Source of the DNA: Actinoplanes sp. NBC_00393
GTDB taxonomy: Bacteria > Actinomycetota > Actinomycetes > Mycobacteriales > Micromonosporaceae
Reading direction: 5' to 3'
DNA: 64,000 bases
Assembly: GCF_036053395.1 (NCBI RefSeq)
Contig: NZ_CP107942.1
Location: 9,841,001-9,905,000, forward strand
Part shown: piece by piece, positions 8,180 to 17,605 of the stretch
Position numbering within the stretch: position 1 is the stretch's first letter
Layout of the letters: each line of letters starts with the position of its first letter
Notes under the pieces: model-generated
The model's input: the letters and a program-made list of their open reading frames with translations, nothing else
Told to the model about the DNA's origin: nothing
The model's database searches: none
Position numbers and translations under genes: made by a program

Positions 8180-9228
8180 CGCTGGAGACCACCCTGGCGG
8201 CTGTCCGGCCCGCCGACGAGCGGGCGATGACCGCTGCCCGCGAGCTGCAGGCCCGGCTGACCAAGCCGGCCGGCTCGCTGGGCGCCCTGGAGGAGTTGTC
8301 GGTCCGCCTGGCCGGCCTGGCCGGTGTCTGCCCGCCGCCGCTGCCCGCCCCGGCCACCGTCGCGGTCTTCGCCGGCGACCACGGTGTGCACGCCCAGCGG
8401 GTGTCGCCGTGGCCGCAGGAGGTCACCGCGCAGATGGTGGCGAACTTCGTGGCCGGCGGCGCGGTCGTCAACGCGTTCGCCCGCGAGACCGGCGCCGACG
8501 TCATGGTGATCGACGTGGGCGTGGCCATCCCGTTGCACGGCGGCGCGAACCTGCTGGACGCGAACGTGCGCCGCGGCACCCGGGACATGACCGTGACGGC
8601 GGCGCTGACCCGCGAGGAGGCGCTGGCCGCGGTCGAGGTCGGCATCCGGGTCGCCGAGGCGCTGGTCGACCAGGGCGCCAGAGCCCTGCTCACCGGTGAC
8701 ATGGGGATCGCCAACACCACCCCTGCCGCAGCGCTGATCGCGGCCTTCACCGGCGCCGGCGCGGCCGCGGTCACCGGGCGGGGCACCGGCATCGACGACG
8801 AGACGCTGGCGCACAAGACCGACGTGGTCGCCGCCGCGCTGGAACGGCACGTGCCGGACCCGGCCGATCCGCTCGGCGTGCTCGCCGCGGTGGGCGGTCT
8901 GGAGCATGCCGCGCTGACCGGCTACATCCTGGGCGCGGCCGCCCGCCGGGTCCCGGTGATCGTCGACGGCGTCATCGCGGTGTCGGCGGCGGTGGCCGCG
9001 GCCGCGTTCGCCCCGGACTCGGTGGCCGCGATGGTCGCCGGGCACCGTTCGGCCGAGCCGGGTGCGAGCGTCGCGCTCGCCCACCTCGGCCTGGAACCCC
9101 TGCTCGACCTGGGCATGCGCCTGGGCGAGGGCAGCGGCGCGGTGCTGGCCCTGCCGGTCGTGTCGGCCGCGGCGCGCGTGCTGCATGAGGTGGCGACGTT
9201 CGATTCGGCGGGAGTGTCGGAGAAGTGA
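8176..9228 (+). CDS. cobT: Nicotinate-nucleotide--dimethylbenzimidazole phosphoribosyltransferase CobT
   Basis: CobT makes alpha-ribazole phosphate, the lower-ligand nucleotide of cobalamin. GTG 8176 overlaps the cobC stop; a start further upstream would lie inside cobC in another frame. LTKPAGSLGALEEL near the N-terminus, VFAGDHGVHAQRVSPWPQEV, the glycine-rich GDMGIANTTPAAA and the late segment VVAGHRSAEPGA are CobT hallmarks. The catalytic glutamate would lie in the C-terminal LGMRLGEGSGA. Length 350 is standard. It is the middle gene of cobC-cobT-cysG. Confidence 0.93.
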   Translation: MTLETTLAAVRPADERAMTAARELQARLTKPAGSLGALEELSVRLAGLAGVCPPPLPAPATVAVFAGDHGVHAQRVSPWPQEVTAQMVANFVAGGAVVNAFARETGADVMVIDVGVAIPLHGGANLLDANVRRGTRDMTVTAALTREEALAAVEVGIRVAEALVDQGARALLTGDMGIANTTPAAALIAAFTGAGAAAVTGRGTGIDDETLAHKTDVVAAALERHVPDPADPLGVLAAVGGLEHAALTGYILGAAARRVPVIVDGVIAVSAAVAAAAFAPDSVAAMVAGHRSAEPGASVALAHLGLEPLLDLGMRLGEGSGAVLALPVVSAAARVLHEVATFDSAGVSEK

Positions 9229-10433
9229 GTCTCTATCCGTTGGCCCTGCGCATCGCCGGGCGCCGCGTGCTGGTGGTCGGCGGCGGCACGGTGGCCACCC
9301 GCCGGGTGCCCGCGCTGATCGCGGCGGGCGCGCAGGTGGAGATCGTGGCGCCCGAGCTCACCCCCGCGTTGCGGGCGCACGTCGACGCCGGCCGGGCGGT
9401 CTGGACGCCGCGGCGCTTCGCGCCCGGCGACGTGGCGGGCGCCTGGCTGGTGCACGTCGCCATCGATGATCCGCAGGCGGCGGCACAGGTGAGCGAGGCC
9501 GCCGAGGAACACCGGATCTTTTGCGTACGCGCAGACGACCGCGAAGCCGCCACCGCATGGACTCCGGCCGTCACCCGCCACGGCCAGGTGACCGTGGCGG
9601 TGACCGACGGTGGTGACCGCCGCCGTGCCATGGCGGTCCGTGACCTGGTCGCGCACGCTCTCGAGGCAGCCCCACCGGCGTCGCCGGAGTTCAAGGGCGT
9701 GGCCCTGGTCGGCGGCGGCCCCGGCGACCCGGAGCTGATCACGGTGAAGGGCCGGCGGCTGCTCGCCGCGGCCGACGTGGTCGTCGCCGACCGGCTGGTG
9801 CCCGGCATCCTCCTCGGCGAGCTGCGGCCCGAGGTGGAGCTGATCGACGCCGCCAAGATCCCGTACGGGCCGTCGGCCGCCCAGGAGGAGATCAACCGGA
9901 TCCTGGTGGACCGGGCCTCGCAGGGCAGGTTCGTGGTCCGGCTCAAGGGCGGCGACAACTTCGTCTTCGGTCGCGGCGGCGAGGAGGCCGTCGCGTGCGC
10001 CCAGGCCGGCATCCCGGTGCTGGTCGTGCCGGGGGTGACCAGTTCGATCGCCGCGCCCGCCCTGGCCGGGATCCCGGTCACCCACCGGGGGGTGGCGCAC
10101 GAGTTCTCGGTGGTCTCCGGGCACATCCCGCCGGACCACCCGGACTCGCTGGTCGACTGGGCGGCGCTGGCCCGTCTGCGCGGCACGCTGGTGGTGATGA
10201 TGGGCCTGAAGAACCTGCCCGCCATCGCGGAACGCCTGATCGCCGAGGGCCGGTCCGCGGACACGCCGGTCGGGGTCGTGCAGGAGGGGTCGACGGCGCA
10301 CCAGCGGTCGCTGCGGAGCACTCTCGGCGCGGTGACCGGCGATGTCGCGGCGGCGGGGATCCGTCCGCCGGCGGTCGTGGTGATCGGCGACGTGGTGGCG
10401 GTCGCGGAGGAGATCGTCCCGGCGATCGGGTGA
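9225..10433 (+). CDS. cysG: Siroheme synthase CysG type: precorrin-2 dehydrogenase plus uroporphyrinogen-III C-methyltransferase
   Basis: The N-terminal part (about 1-150) has a Rossmann fold VGGGTVATRRVPALIAAGA, as in precorrin-2 dehydrogenase/ferrochelatase. The C-terminal part (about 155-402) is the SAM-dependent methyltransferase with VGGGPGDPELITVKG, VRLKGGDNFVFGRGGEE and VPGVTSSIAAPALAGIPVTHRG. Together they convert uroporphyrinogen III to precorrin-2 and on toward siroheme or cobalamin. GTG 9225 overlaps the cobT stop by four bases. The methyltransferase feeds both pathways, which fits the cobalamin neighbours. Confidence 0.9.
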   Translation: MSLYPLALRIAGRRVLVVGGGTVATRRVPALIAAGAQVEIVAPELTPALRAHVDAGRAVWTPRRFAPGDVAGAWLVHVAIDDPQAAAQVSEAAEEHRIFCVRADDREAATAWTPAVTRHGQVTVAVTDGGDRRRAMAVRDLVAHALEAAPPASPEFKGVALVGGGPGDPELITVKGRRLLAAADVVVADRLVPGILLGELRPEVELIDAAKIPYGPSAAQEEINRILVDRASQGRFVVRLKGGDNFVFGRGGEEAVACAQAGIPVLVVPGVTSSIAAPALAGIPVTHRGVAHEFSVVSGHIPPDHPDSLVDWAALARLRGTLVVMMGLKNLPAIAERLIAEGRSADTPVGVVQEGSTAHQRSLRSTLGAVTGDVAAAGIRPPAVVVIGDVVAVAEEIVPAIG

Positions 10434-10494
10434 GTGCTTCGCGCGTACCGCAGAAGGCGCCGGACCATCGTCGGCCCGGCGCCTGACCTGGGGG

Positions 10495-11916
10495 TTATTC
10501 CTTCTCGGCCGGCTCGGCGCCGTCCTTGCCGGCGGTGCCCAGCTCTTCCAGGAAGGTCCGGGCCCACCGGGCCACGTCATGGGTCCGCAGGTGGCGCTGC
10601 ATGACCCGCATCCGGCGCTTGAGCTCGGCCGGCTCGGCCCCGACCGCCCGCAGCAGGGCGTCCTTGACCCCGTCCGGGTCGTGCGGGTTGCACAGGAACG
10701 ACTGCCGCAGCTCGGTGGCGGCCCCGGCGAACTCGCTGAGCACCAGCGCGCCCCCGGTGTCGCCGCGGCAGGCGATGTACTCCTTGGCGACCAGGTTCAT
10801 ACCGTCGCGCAGCGGGGTCACCATCATCACGTCGGCCGCCGCGTACATGGCGGCGAGCTCCTGCTTGCTGACCGATTGGTGCAGGTAGTGCACGGCCGGC
10901 GTGCCGACCCGGCCGAACTCGCCGTTGATCCGGCCGACCTCGCGCTCGACCCGGACCCGCAGCGTCTGATAGTGCTCGACCCGCTCCCGGCTGGGCGTCG
11001 CGACCTGCACCATCACCGCGTCGCCGACGTTGAGCTTGCCGTCGGCGAGCAGCTCACGGAAGGCCTTGAGCCGCAGCTCGATGCCCTTCGTGTAGTCCAG
11101 GCGGTCGACACCGAGGATGACCGTTTTCGGATCGCCCAGCTCGGCGCGGATCTGCTTGGCCCGGGCCTGCACGGCCGGGTCGGCCGCGAGCTGTTCCATG
11201 TCCTTGGTGTCGATGCTGATCGGGAACGCGCCGGCCTTGACGCTGCGCCCGTCGACCTTGATCGACTGGCCCTCGTAGCGCAGGCCGAGCAGGTGCCGGG
11301 CCAGGCGCACGAAGTTCTGCGCGGCGAGCCGCTGCTGGAAGCCGACCAGGTCGGCGCCGAGCAGGCCGCGCAGGATCTCGGCGCGGAACGGCATCTGCAT
11401 GAAGAGCTCGATCGGCGGGAACGGGATGTGCAGGAAGAACCCGATCCGCAGGTCGGGCCGCATCTCCCGGAGCATGGACGGCACCAGCTGCAGCTGGTAG
11501 TCCTGCACCCAGACGGTGGCGCCCTCGTCGGCCACCTCCGCCGCGGCCTGCGCGAACCGGTGGTTGACCACCCGGTACGTCTCGCGCCAGCGCCGCTTGT
11601 AGACCGGCGTCTCGACCGCGTCGTGGTACAGCGGCCAGATCGTGGCGTTGGACTGGCCCTCGTAGTAGCGCTCGAGCTCCTCGGCGCTGAGCGGGACCGG
11701 GTGGATGTGGATGCCTTCGAGCTCGAAGGGATCGGGCGCCGGCCCGTCCCCGCCCGCCCACCCGATCCAGGTGCCGCGGTGCTCGGTGAGGACCGGATGC
11801 AGGGCTGTGACCAGGCCTCCTGGACTGGGACGCCACTGTTCTTCACCGTCCGGCGCAGTCACCTTGTCCACGGGCAGACGATTGGCGACGACGACGAAGG
11901 AACTTCGATGGGCCAC
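10495..11916 (-). CDS. otsA: Trehalose-6-phosphate synthase OtsA (GT20)
   Basis: Makes trehalose 6-phosphate from a nucleotide-activated glucose and glucose 6-phosphate. I chose GTG 11916 because GGAGGT lies nine bases upstream and the protein then begins VAHRSSFVVVANRLP, the usual OtsA start; a longer frame to 11985 is open but lacks support. WRPSPGGLVTAL, TWIGWAGG, WVQDYQLQLVP, FFLHIPFPP, VDRLDYTKGIELRLKAF and PLRDGMNLVAKEYIACR are GT20 motifs covering donor and acceptor sites. Length 473 is normal. No otsB is in the window. Confidence 0.93.
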   Translation of the reverse strand: MAHRSSFVVVANRLPVDKVTAPDGEEQWRPSPGGLVTALHPVLTEHRGTWIGWAGGDGPAPDPFELEGIHIHPVPLSAEELERYYEGQSNATIWPLYHDAVETPVYKRRWRETYRVVNHRFAQAAAEVADEGATVWVQDYQLQLVPSMLREMRPDLRIGFFLHIPFPPIELFMQMPFRAEILRGLLGADLVGFQQRLAAQNFVRLARHLLGLRYEGQSIKVDGRSVKAGAFPISIDTKDMEQLAADPAVQARAKQIRAELGDPKTVILGVDRLDYTKGIELRLKAFRELLADGKLNVGDAVMVQVATPSRERVEHYQTLRVRVEREVGRINGEFGRVGTPAVHYLHQSVSKQELAAMYAAADVMMVTPLRDGMNLVAKEYIACRGDTGGALVLSEFAGAATELRQSFLCNPHDPDGVKDALLRAVGAEPAELKRRMRVMQRHLRTHDVARWARTFLEELGTAGKDGAEPAEKE

Positions 11917-12013
11917 GCTGAGTACACCTCCGAGTGGTTTCTGTTCCCAACGCGAGCCTACTGTGCGTAAGCTCCCGCTTTTCACCGTGGGGCGTGGGTG
12001 CCATCCTGGGCCG

Positions 12014-12535
12014 GTGACTCCCCTTGATGATCATTCCCAGCGGCGGCGGCCATTGTTCTTTCCTGTGGTGATTGCCACGGCGCTGCTGACGATCATCGGC
12101 ATGGTCGGCGGGTACCTGCTCGGCCAGGAGCGCGACCGTTCCGAGCCGGAACCGGAACCGGACTTCTCCTCCTCCCCGTCGTTGCTCCCCGCCGGTCCCG
12201 CATGCCCGGAACAGACCCAGCTAATCGGCCCGGAGCATGGCGCCAGTGGCGAATTACGGCAGGTGCTGCGGGTCCGGACCCGGAGCAAGATGGTGGTCTG
12301 GATCTGCCAGGACGAGGTCGGCGCGCTCTTCTACCACGCCAACCGGGGCGGCACCGACGCCGAGTGGGTGGAGAACAAGACCGCGCTGTTCCTGCCGCGG
12401 GTGCGGCGTACCGAATCCGGGCGGTACGAGGCCGAGGCGTACGACGGCAACCGGTTCTCGGTCGACAAGGAACGGCTGCTGATCACGTACGCGGACGGCC
12501 GCACAGACGAGCAGAAGGTGGTCAAGGGCGACTGA
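12014..12535 (+). CDS. Membrane-anchored hypothetical protein
   Basis: From GTG 12014 the product is about 173 residues: a short basic N-terminus (HSQRRRPLFF), one membrane helix (VVIATALLTIIGMVGGYLL), an acidic linker (RSEPEPEPDF), then an extracytoplasmic domain with two cysteines (PACPEQ and WICQDEV). I do not recognise the domain. It is divergent from otsA. The start is uncertain because no strong ribosome site is seen. Confidence 0.6.
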   Translation: MTPLDDHSQRRRPLFFPVVIATALLTIIGMVGGYLLGQERDRSEPEPEPDFSSSPSLLPAGPACPEQTQLIGPEHGASGELRQVLRVRTRSKMVVWICQDEVGALFYHANRGGTDAEWVENKTALFLPRVRRTESGRYEAEAYDGNRFSVDKERLLITYADGRTDEQKVVKGD

Positions 12536-12674
12536 CCGGGGTTGTTGTGTGCGTTGCCGACCGCACCTGGAAAGATTGTCCGTTGATAACCCGGCACCGC
12601 CATCCAACCACCCCACCCACCGCCCATGAGCGGACTGACGACTGACAACGACGATCTCGGAGGTAGGGCACACC

Positions 12675-14351
12675 GTGGCCCAGTACATCTACGTCCTGGA
12701 AAAGGCGCGCAAGGCGCACGGCGACAAGGTCGTGCTCGACAACGTGACGCTGAGCTTCCTGCCAGGCGCCAAGATCGGTGTGGTCGGCCCGAACGGCGCG
12801 GGTAAGTCCAGCCTGTTGAAGATCATGGCCGGGCTCGACACGCCGAGCAACGGCGAGGCCCGGCTCATGCCCGGTTACACCGTCGGCATGCTGGCTCAGG
12901 AGCCGCCGCTCAACGAAGCGAAGACCGTCCTCGGCAACATCGAGGAGGCGGTCGCGGACACCAAGGCCAAGCTGGAGCGGTTCAACAAGATCGCCGAGCA
13001 GATGGCCACCGACTACACCGACGAACTGATGGAGGAGATGGGCAAGCTCCAGGAGGAGCTCGACCACGCCGACGCGTGGGACATCGACTCCAAGCTGGAG
13101 CTGGCGATGGACGCGCTGCGCTGCCCGCCGCCGGACGCCGACGTCACCCAGCTCTCCGGTGGCGAGCGCCGCCGGGTCGCGCTCTGCAAGCTGCTGCTCG
13201 AGGCGCCCGACCTGCTCCTGCTCGACGAGCCCACCAACCACCTGGACGCCGAGAGTGTGTCCTGGCTGGAGCAGCACCTGGCCAAGTACGCGGGCACCGT
13301 CCTGGCGATCACCCACGACCGGTACTTCCTGGACAACGTGGCCGGCTGGATCCTCGAGCTGGACCGCGGCCGGGCGATCGGCTACGAGGGCAACTACTCG
13401 ACGTACCTGGAGAAGAAGGCGGCGCGTCTGTCGGTCGAGGGCCGCAAGGACGCGAAGATGAAGAAGCGCCTCTCCGAGGAGCTCGAGTGGGTCCGGTCGA
13501 ACGCCAAGGCGCGCCAGACCAAGAGCAAGTCCCGCCTCGACCGCTACGAGGAGATGGCCGCCGAGGCGGAGAAGACCCGGAAGCTGGACTTCGAGGAGAT
13601 CCAGATCCCGCCGGGCCCGCGCCTGGGCAACACCGTCATCGAGGTCAACGGCCTGACCAAGGGCTTCGAGGGCCGTACGCTCATCAACAACCTGTCGTTC
13701 TCGCTGCCGCGCAACGGCATCGTCGGCATCATCGGCCCGAACGGCGTCGGTAAGACCACCCTGTTCAAGACCATCGTCGGTCTCGAGCAGCCCGACTCCG
13801 GCACGGTCCGGATCGGCGAGACGGTCAAGCTGTCGTACGTCGACCAGAGCCGGGCCGGTCTCGACCCCACCAAGACGCTGTGGGAGGTCGTCTCCGACGG
13901 GCTCGACCACATGATGGTCGGCAAGGTCGAGATGCCGTCCCGGGCGTACGTGGCCGCGTTCGGCTTCAAGGGCCCGGACCAGCAGAAGCCGACCAAGGTG
14001 CTGTCCGGCGGTGAGCGCAACCGGCTCAACCTCGCGATGACGCTGAAGATCGGCGGCAACGTGATCCTGCTCGACGAGCCGACCAACGACCTCGACGTCG
14101 AGACGCTCTCCAGCCTGGAGAACGCGCTGCTCGAGTTCCCCGGCTGCGCCGTGGTCATCTCCCACGACCGGATGTTCCTGGACCGGGTGGCCACGCACAT
14201 GCTGGCCTGGGAGGGCACCGACGAGGAGCCGGACAAGTGGTTCTGGTTCGAGGGCAACTTCGAGGCGTACGAGAAGAACAAGATCGACCGCCTCGGCGCG
14301 GAGGCGGCCCGGCCGCACCGGGTCACCTACCGCAAGCTCACCCGTGATTGA
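12675..14351 (+). CDS. ettA: Energy-dependent translational throttle protein EttA (ABC-F)
   Basis: EttA binds the ribosomal E site and gates entry into elongation according to ATP/ADP ratio. GTG 12675 follows GGAGGT. Two ABC domains are present: first Walker A GPNGAGKSS, signature LSGGERRRVAL and Walker B LLLLDEPTNHLD; second GPNGVGKTT, LSGGERNRLNLA and LLDEPTNDLDVETL. The arm region between them (about 95-140) and the linker with basic residues (about 245-300) match ABC-F architecture. At 558 residues it has the standard EttA length. It overlaps the thioesterase gene by eight bases. Confidence 0.95.
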   Translation: MAQYIYVLEKARKAHGDKVVLDNVTLSFLPGAKIGVVGPNGAGKSSLLKIMAGLDTPSNGEARLMPGYTVGMLAQEPPLNEAKTVLGNIEEAVADTKAKLERFNKIAEQMATDYTDELMEEMGKLQEELDHADAWDIDSKLELAMDALRCPPPDADVTQLSGGERRRVALCKLLLEAPDLLLLDEPTNHLDAESVSWLEQHLAKYAGTVLAITHDRYFLDNVAGWILELDRGRAIGYEGNYSTYLEKKAARLSVEGRKDAKMKKRLSEELEWVRSNAKARQTKSKSRLDRYEEMAAEAEKTRKLDFEEIQIPPGPRLGNTVIEVNGLTKGFEGRTLINNLSFSLPRNGIVGIIGPNGVGKTTLFKTIVGLEQPDSGTVRIGETVKLSYVDQSRAGLDPTKTLWEVVSDGLDHMMVGKVEMPSRAYVAAFGFKGPDQQKPTKVLSGGERNRLNLAMTLKIGGNVILLDEPTNDLDVETLSSLENALLEFPGCAVVISHDRMFLDRVATHMLAWEGTDEEPDKWFWFEGNFEAYEKNKIDRLGAEAARPHRVTYRKLTRD

Positions 14352-14763
14352 TAACGGGCGTTTCGTTTATGACGTGCCCGTGCGCTGGTCCGACATGGAC
14401 GCGTACGGGCACGTCAACAACGCCCGCTTCCTCACTCTCTACGAGGAGGCCCGGGTGGCGATGTTCTTCATCGGCGCCAAGGAGCACGGGCTGGGCTCGT
14501 TCGAAGAGGGCATCGTGATCGCCCGGCACGAGATCGACTACCTGCGGCCGGTGGACTTCGGTGACCCGGTCCGGATCGAGATGTGGATCTCGGAGCAGCG
14601 CGCGGCGGCGTTCACGGTCTCCTACGAGCTGTTCGACGACGGGGTGCTGGCCAGCCGGGCGAAGTCGGTGTGTGTGCCGTACAACCTGGTCAAGGGGCAC
14701 CCGCGGCGGCTCTCGGACGAGGAGAAGGAGTTCCTGGCGCCCTACACCGAGGACCGGTCATGA
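14344..14763 (+). CDS. Acyl-CoA thioesterase, hotdog fold (4-hydroxybenzoyl-CoA thioesterase type)
   Basis: The 139-residue protein has the motif VRWSDMDAYGHVNNARFLTL, the 4HBT signature with catalytic Asp in SDMD and the HVNN helix start, then EIDYLRPVDFGDPVRIEMW. These enzymes hydrolyse acyl-CoA thioesters in the cytoplasm; the acyl group cannot be told. GTG 14344 lies inside the end of ettA (stop 14349-14351), and the next gene starts ATGA on its stop, so ettA, this gene and the next are probably co-transcribed. Confidence 0.88.
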   Translation: MIDNGRFVYDVPVRWSDMDAYGHVNNARFLTLYEEARVAMFFIGAKEHGLGSFEEGIVIARHEIDYLRPVDFGDPVRIEMWISEQRAAAFTVSYELFDDGVLASRAKSVCVPYNLVKGHPRRLSDEEKEFLAPYTEDRS

Positions 14764-15419
14764 GTTCACACGGCCTGCTCGGGATCCCCGACGCAGGCGC
14801 GTTCCTGGCTCGGCTGACACGGCTCGATCCGGGGGCGCCGGTGCGGTTGCGCTCGTCCGCCGGCCGCACCGCGCTGTGGGCCCACCTTCCCTGGGACGTC
14901 CTGGTGACCCGGGAGGTCGCCGGTCCCGGCCCGGGTGACGCCACCGTCTCCGCCGCCGAGCTGCTCGCAGTGCTGGCCGCCGGCGGCGAGGGGCTGCCGG
15001 AACGGCGGGACACCCAGTGGCGCTGGCCGTTGCCGCCGGCCGTGAGCCAGGCGGTCGAGTCCATCTCGGGCAGTGAGCTGGCCCAGCTGGCGGACGCCGC
15101 GGCCGGAACGCTGCGGGAGATCTCCACCGGCGGGATGTCCGGCCGGGCGGTCGGGCAGCGGGCGGTACGCGACGCCCTCCTCGACCACGTCGCCCTGGTC
15201 GTCACGCCGGCCAGCGGTGCGCCGGTCCAGGTATCGCAGCGGCTCGTGCAGGCGGTCGCCCGGATGGGTTTCCTGGGTCCGAGGAGTGTGGAGACTGCCG
15301 AGGCGCGGGTGCGGGTGGCCGGCGGCTGGGTGGGAATTTCCGCACCATATGGAGTAGCGTGGCGACAGAGCGTTCACAAATTGACTGTTACTCCGATGGC
15401 AAATCACCCGAAAGGGTGA
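14760..15419 (+). CDS. Conserved hypothetical protein coupled to the thioesterase
   Basis: Starts ATG 14760 with a four-base overlap (ATGA) with the thioesterase stop; 219 residues. It has no signal peptide or membrane helix. LRSSAGRTALWAHLPWDVLVTREVAG and RAVGQRAVRDALLDHVALVVT suggest a folded alpha/beta protein, but I recognise no family. The coupling to ettA and the thioesterase gene is the only functional hint. Confidence 0.7.
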   Translation: MSSHGLLGIPDAGAFLARLTRLDPGAPVRLRSSAGRTALWAHLPWDVLVTREVAGPGPGDATVSAAELLAVLAAGGEGLPERRDTQWRWPLPPAVSQAVESISGSELAQLADAAAGTLREISTGGMSGRAVGQRAVRDALLDHVALVVTPASGAPVQVSQRLVQAVARMGFLGPRSVETAEARVRVAGGWVGISAPYGVAWRQSVHKLTVTPMANHPKG

Positions 15420-15548
15420 CGCTGCCTCGTTCTTCCGGTCCCGCCCTCCCGTTGGGGGGATGACCTTCACGAACTGGACGGGTACCGTCGGCCCTCGGAT
15501 CCACTGCTACGTCCGGCGGCGGGTCTGTTGGGGAGTGAGGTGCACACG

Positions 15549-16130
15549 ATGCCGTGGTGGTCATGGCGTCCGGGATCGGCCGCGGGTAACGAGCCGGATA
15601 CCGGTGGCGAGGTTGCGGTGCAGAGCACCGTCCGCGTCGGTGTCCCAGCTCAACGCGAGCCATCCCGTACCGGAGTTCCATCCGAATTGTCCACGGCCGC
15701 ATCCTCCGATGCGGTCGCACCGGTGTCGCTGACGCGCATCGGCAAGGCGCTCGACATGCTCGACATCCGATTCCTCGCCGACGGCGGCGGCAGCCTGCTG
15801 GCGATGTGGGAGCGGCACGCCGTGCTGTTCACGCTCGAGGGTCCGGACGACGAGATCCTGGTCATGCGCGCCCGCCCGCACGCCACGGTCCCCCCGGACT
15901 GGGCGGACCGGGCCTACCGCGTGGTGAACGAGTGGAATCACACGCGGCGTTTCTGCAAGGCCTACGTGGGCGACCCGACCGAGCGGGGGCAGCTGCCGAT
16001 CTACGCGGAGCTGCAGGTCCCGCTGGCGGCCGGGGCACACGATTCGCTGGTGGTGGAGCTGCTGGACTGCGGCGCCGCCGTGGCGACGTCCTTCGTCGAC
16101 TGGCTGCACGACGAAGGGGCTCTGCTTTGA
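15549..16130 (+). CDS. YbjN domain protein
   Basis: The first 60 or so residues are low-complexity. The rest (about 65-193) matches the YbjN fold, related to type III secretion chaperones: LTRIGKALDMLDIRFLADGGGSL, then WADRAYRVVNEWNHTRRFCKAYV and a final helix FVDWLHDEGALL. YbjN proteins are small cytosolic proteins with proposed chaperone or stress roles. I chose ATG 15549 because GGAGTGAGG lies just upstream; TTG 15528 is also possible. Confidence 0.75.
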   Translation: MPWWSWRPGSAAGNEPDTGGEVAVQSTVRVGVPAQREPSRTGVPSELSTAASSDAVAPVSLTRIGKALDMLDIRFLADGGGSLLAMWERHAVLFTLEGPDDEILVMRARPHATVPPDWADRAYRVVNEWNHTRRFCKAYVGDPTERGQLPIYAELQVPLAAGAHDSLVVELLDCGAAVATSFVDWLHDEGALL

Positions 16131-16152
16131 ATTGCTTCGCCTCCGGCTCGCT

Positions 16153-16248
16153 GCATTGCGCCCTTTGACGCTGACGAGTTCGGGCCCGAAATCAACCACG
16201 GCTTCGCCTTGTTGATTTCGGGCCCGAACTCGTCAGCGGGCGCAATGC
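16153..16248. terminator. Very long near-perfect hairpin between convergent genes
   Basis: Positions 16169-16196 pair perfectly with 16211-16238 (28 bp, 14-nt loop). After a small bulge the outer arm gcattgcgccc (16153-16163) pairs with gggcgcaatgc (16238-16248). Each arm contains the palindrome ttcgggcccgaa. The place, between the converging ybjN-like and beta-propeller genes, fits a bidirectional terminator, but the length is unusual. Confidence 0.65.
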
Positions 16249-16272
16249 CCGGGGGTTGCGCTTAGAGCATGC

Positions 16273-17541
16273 TCAGCTCAGGGGGAACATTCCCAGTCGG
16301 CCGTGGTATTCGCGGCCCAGCTGGTCGGTGTCCGAGCCGACGAGCAGGCCCTGCGGCACGGTGAGGAAGGCGCGTACGCCGACGCCGCGGGACCGGGTCG
16401 GGTTCCAGGGCAGGGCCTTTCCGGTGCGCGGGCTGACCGCACCGATGCCGGGACGGGAGACCGCGCCCGGGCCGGGGCCGTTGCCGTCGGTGCCGTACGG
16501 GTTGTCGAACCAGCGCTGGTGCCCGCCGAGGTAGACGGCCGGCCCGGTGATCGCGACGGCGTACAGCGAGTCGCCGCCGGTGCGCTGCACCCAGGTCGGG
16601 TTCTGCCGTCCGCCGGCCCGGGTCTCGAACCGGGCGGCCGAGTCGCACAGCTTCTGCGCCGAGGAGGCCCGGCCGGTGGCGGCCACCACGATGTACGAGG
16701 CGTCCGGCGAGAACTTCACCTGCCGCAGGTAGGTGTCGAAGCCCTTCATGCACATCGGCTTGAACGCGTCGGTGTACCAGCTGGTCAGCTGGGCTGCCGG
16801 GCCGCCGACGTCGAAGAGCGCGATCTGCGTACGGTCGTAGCTGCCGGACCGGAGGAACGCGCCGATGGCGACCAGCCGGCGCCCGTCCGGCGACACGTCG
16901 AAGTGCTCCACCCGGACCCGCTTGAGGCCGGGACCGGAGAGCCGGGCGTCGAAGTTCGGGTCGACCGCCCCGGTGGCCGTGTTGAGCCGGGCCAGACCGA
17001 CCCGCCGCGCCCCGTTGATCGCCGAGAACGTGCCGCCGGCGTAGAGCCGGTCGCCGCGGACGGCCAGCGCCCGCACGTCACCCCAGTTGACCTTGGGCGC
17101 GAACGAGCCGACCCGTTCGCCGTCCCGCAGCGAGATCCTTGCCAGCCCGCGCTGGGCGGTGCCGTTGACGTTCTTGAACGCGCCGCCGATGTACACCGAG
17201 TGGTCCGGGCCGGCCGCCAGCGAGTAGATGGCGCCGTCCACCTCCGGGGCGAACGTCCGGATGACGCCGTCGTGCAGGCCGAAGGCGAAGATGTTCTTGC
17301 GGGCGAAGGTGTGCCGGCGGCTGCTGTCGGTCACCTTCGTGAACGCCCCGCTGACGACCACGGTGTCGCCGACCAGGGCCAGCGCCCACACTGTGCCGTC
17401 CAGCACGTGCGGCGTCCAGTCGACCGGGTTGGTGGAGACCACCGACGAATGGGCACGGTCGGCAACCGCCGGCGGGGTGGTGGCCAGCGCCGGAACGGCG
17501 ACGACCGCCACGGCGGCGGCTGCGAGCAGACGACGACGCAT
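16273..17541 (-). CDS. Secreted beta-propeller protein (delta-60/DUF5122-like repeats)
   Basis: A 422-residue protein with a Sec signal peptide (MRRRLLAAAAVAVVAVPALA, cleavage near residue 28). The mature part has repeated blades of the type GDTVVVSGAFTKV, DHSVYIGGAFKNVNG, DRLYAGGTFSAINGA and PAVYLGGHQRWFD with intervening ARLNTATGAVDPNF, typical of delta-60-like propellers. It is probably exported and folded outside the membrane; no catalytic site is visible and its role is unknown. GGGAGA lies eight bases before ATG 17541. Confidence 0.8.
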   Translation of the reverse strand: MRRRLLAAAAVAVVAVPALATTPPAVADRAHSSVVSTNPVDWTPHVLDGTVWALALVGDTVVVSGAFTKVTDSSRRHTFARKNIFAFGLHDGVIRTFAPEVDGAIYSLAAGPDHSVYIGGAFKNVNGTAQRGLARISLRDGERVGSFAPKVNWGDVRALAVRGDRLYAGGTFSAINGARRVGLARLNTATGAVDPNFDARLSGPGLKRVRVEHFDVSPDGRRLVAIGAFLRSGSYDRTQIALFDVGGPAAQLTSWYTDAFKPMCMKGFDTYLRQVKFSPDASYIVVAATGRASSAQKLCDSAARFETRAGGRQNPTWVQRTGGDSLYAVAITGPAVYLGGHQRWFDNPYGTDGNGPGPGAVSRPGIGAVSPRTGKALPWNPTRSRGVGVRAFLTVPQGLLVGSDTDQLGREYHGRLGMFPLS

Positions 17542-17605
17542 CAGATGGCTCTCCCGGGATCGTGAGTGACAATCCGATCAACGAGCCACCGGCGGACGCG
17601 ACACG

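Noticed and set aside
12522..14318. 598-codon frame opposite ettA
   Set aside because: Val/Leu/Asp-rich shadow of the highly biased ettA codons; ettA has full ABC-F motifs.
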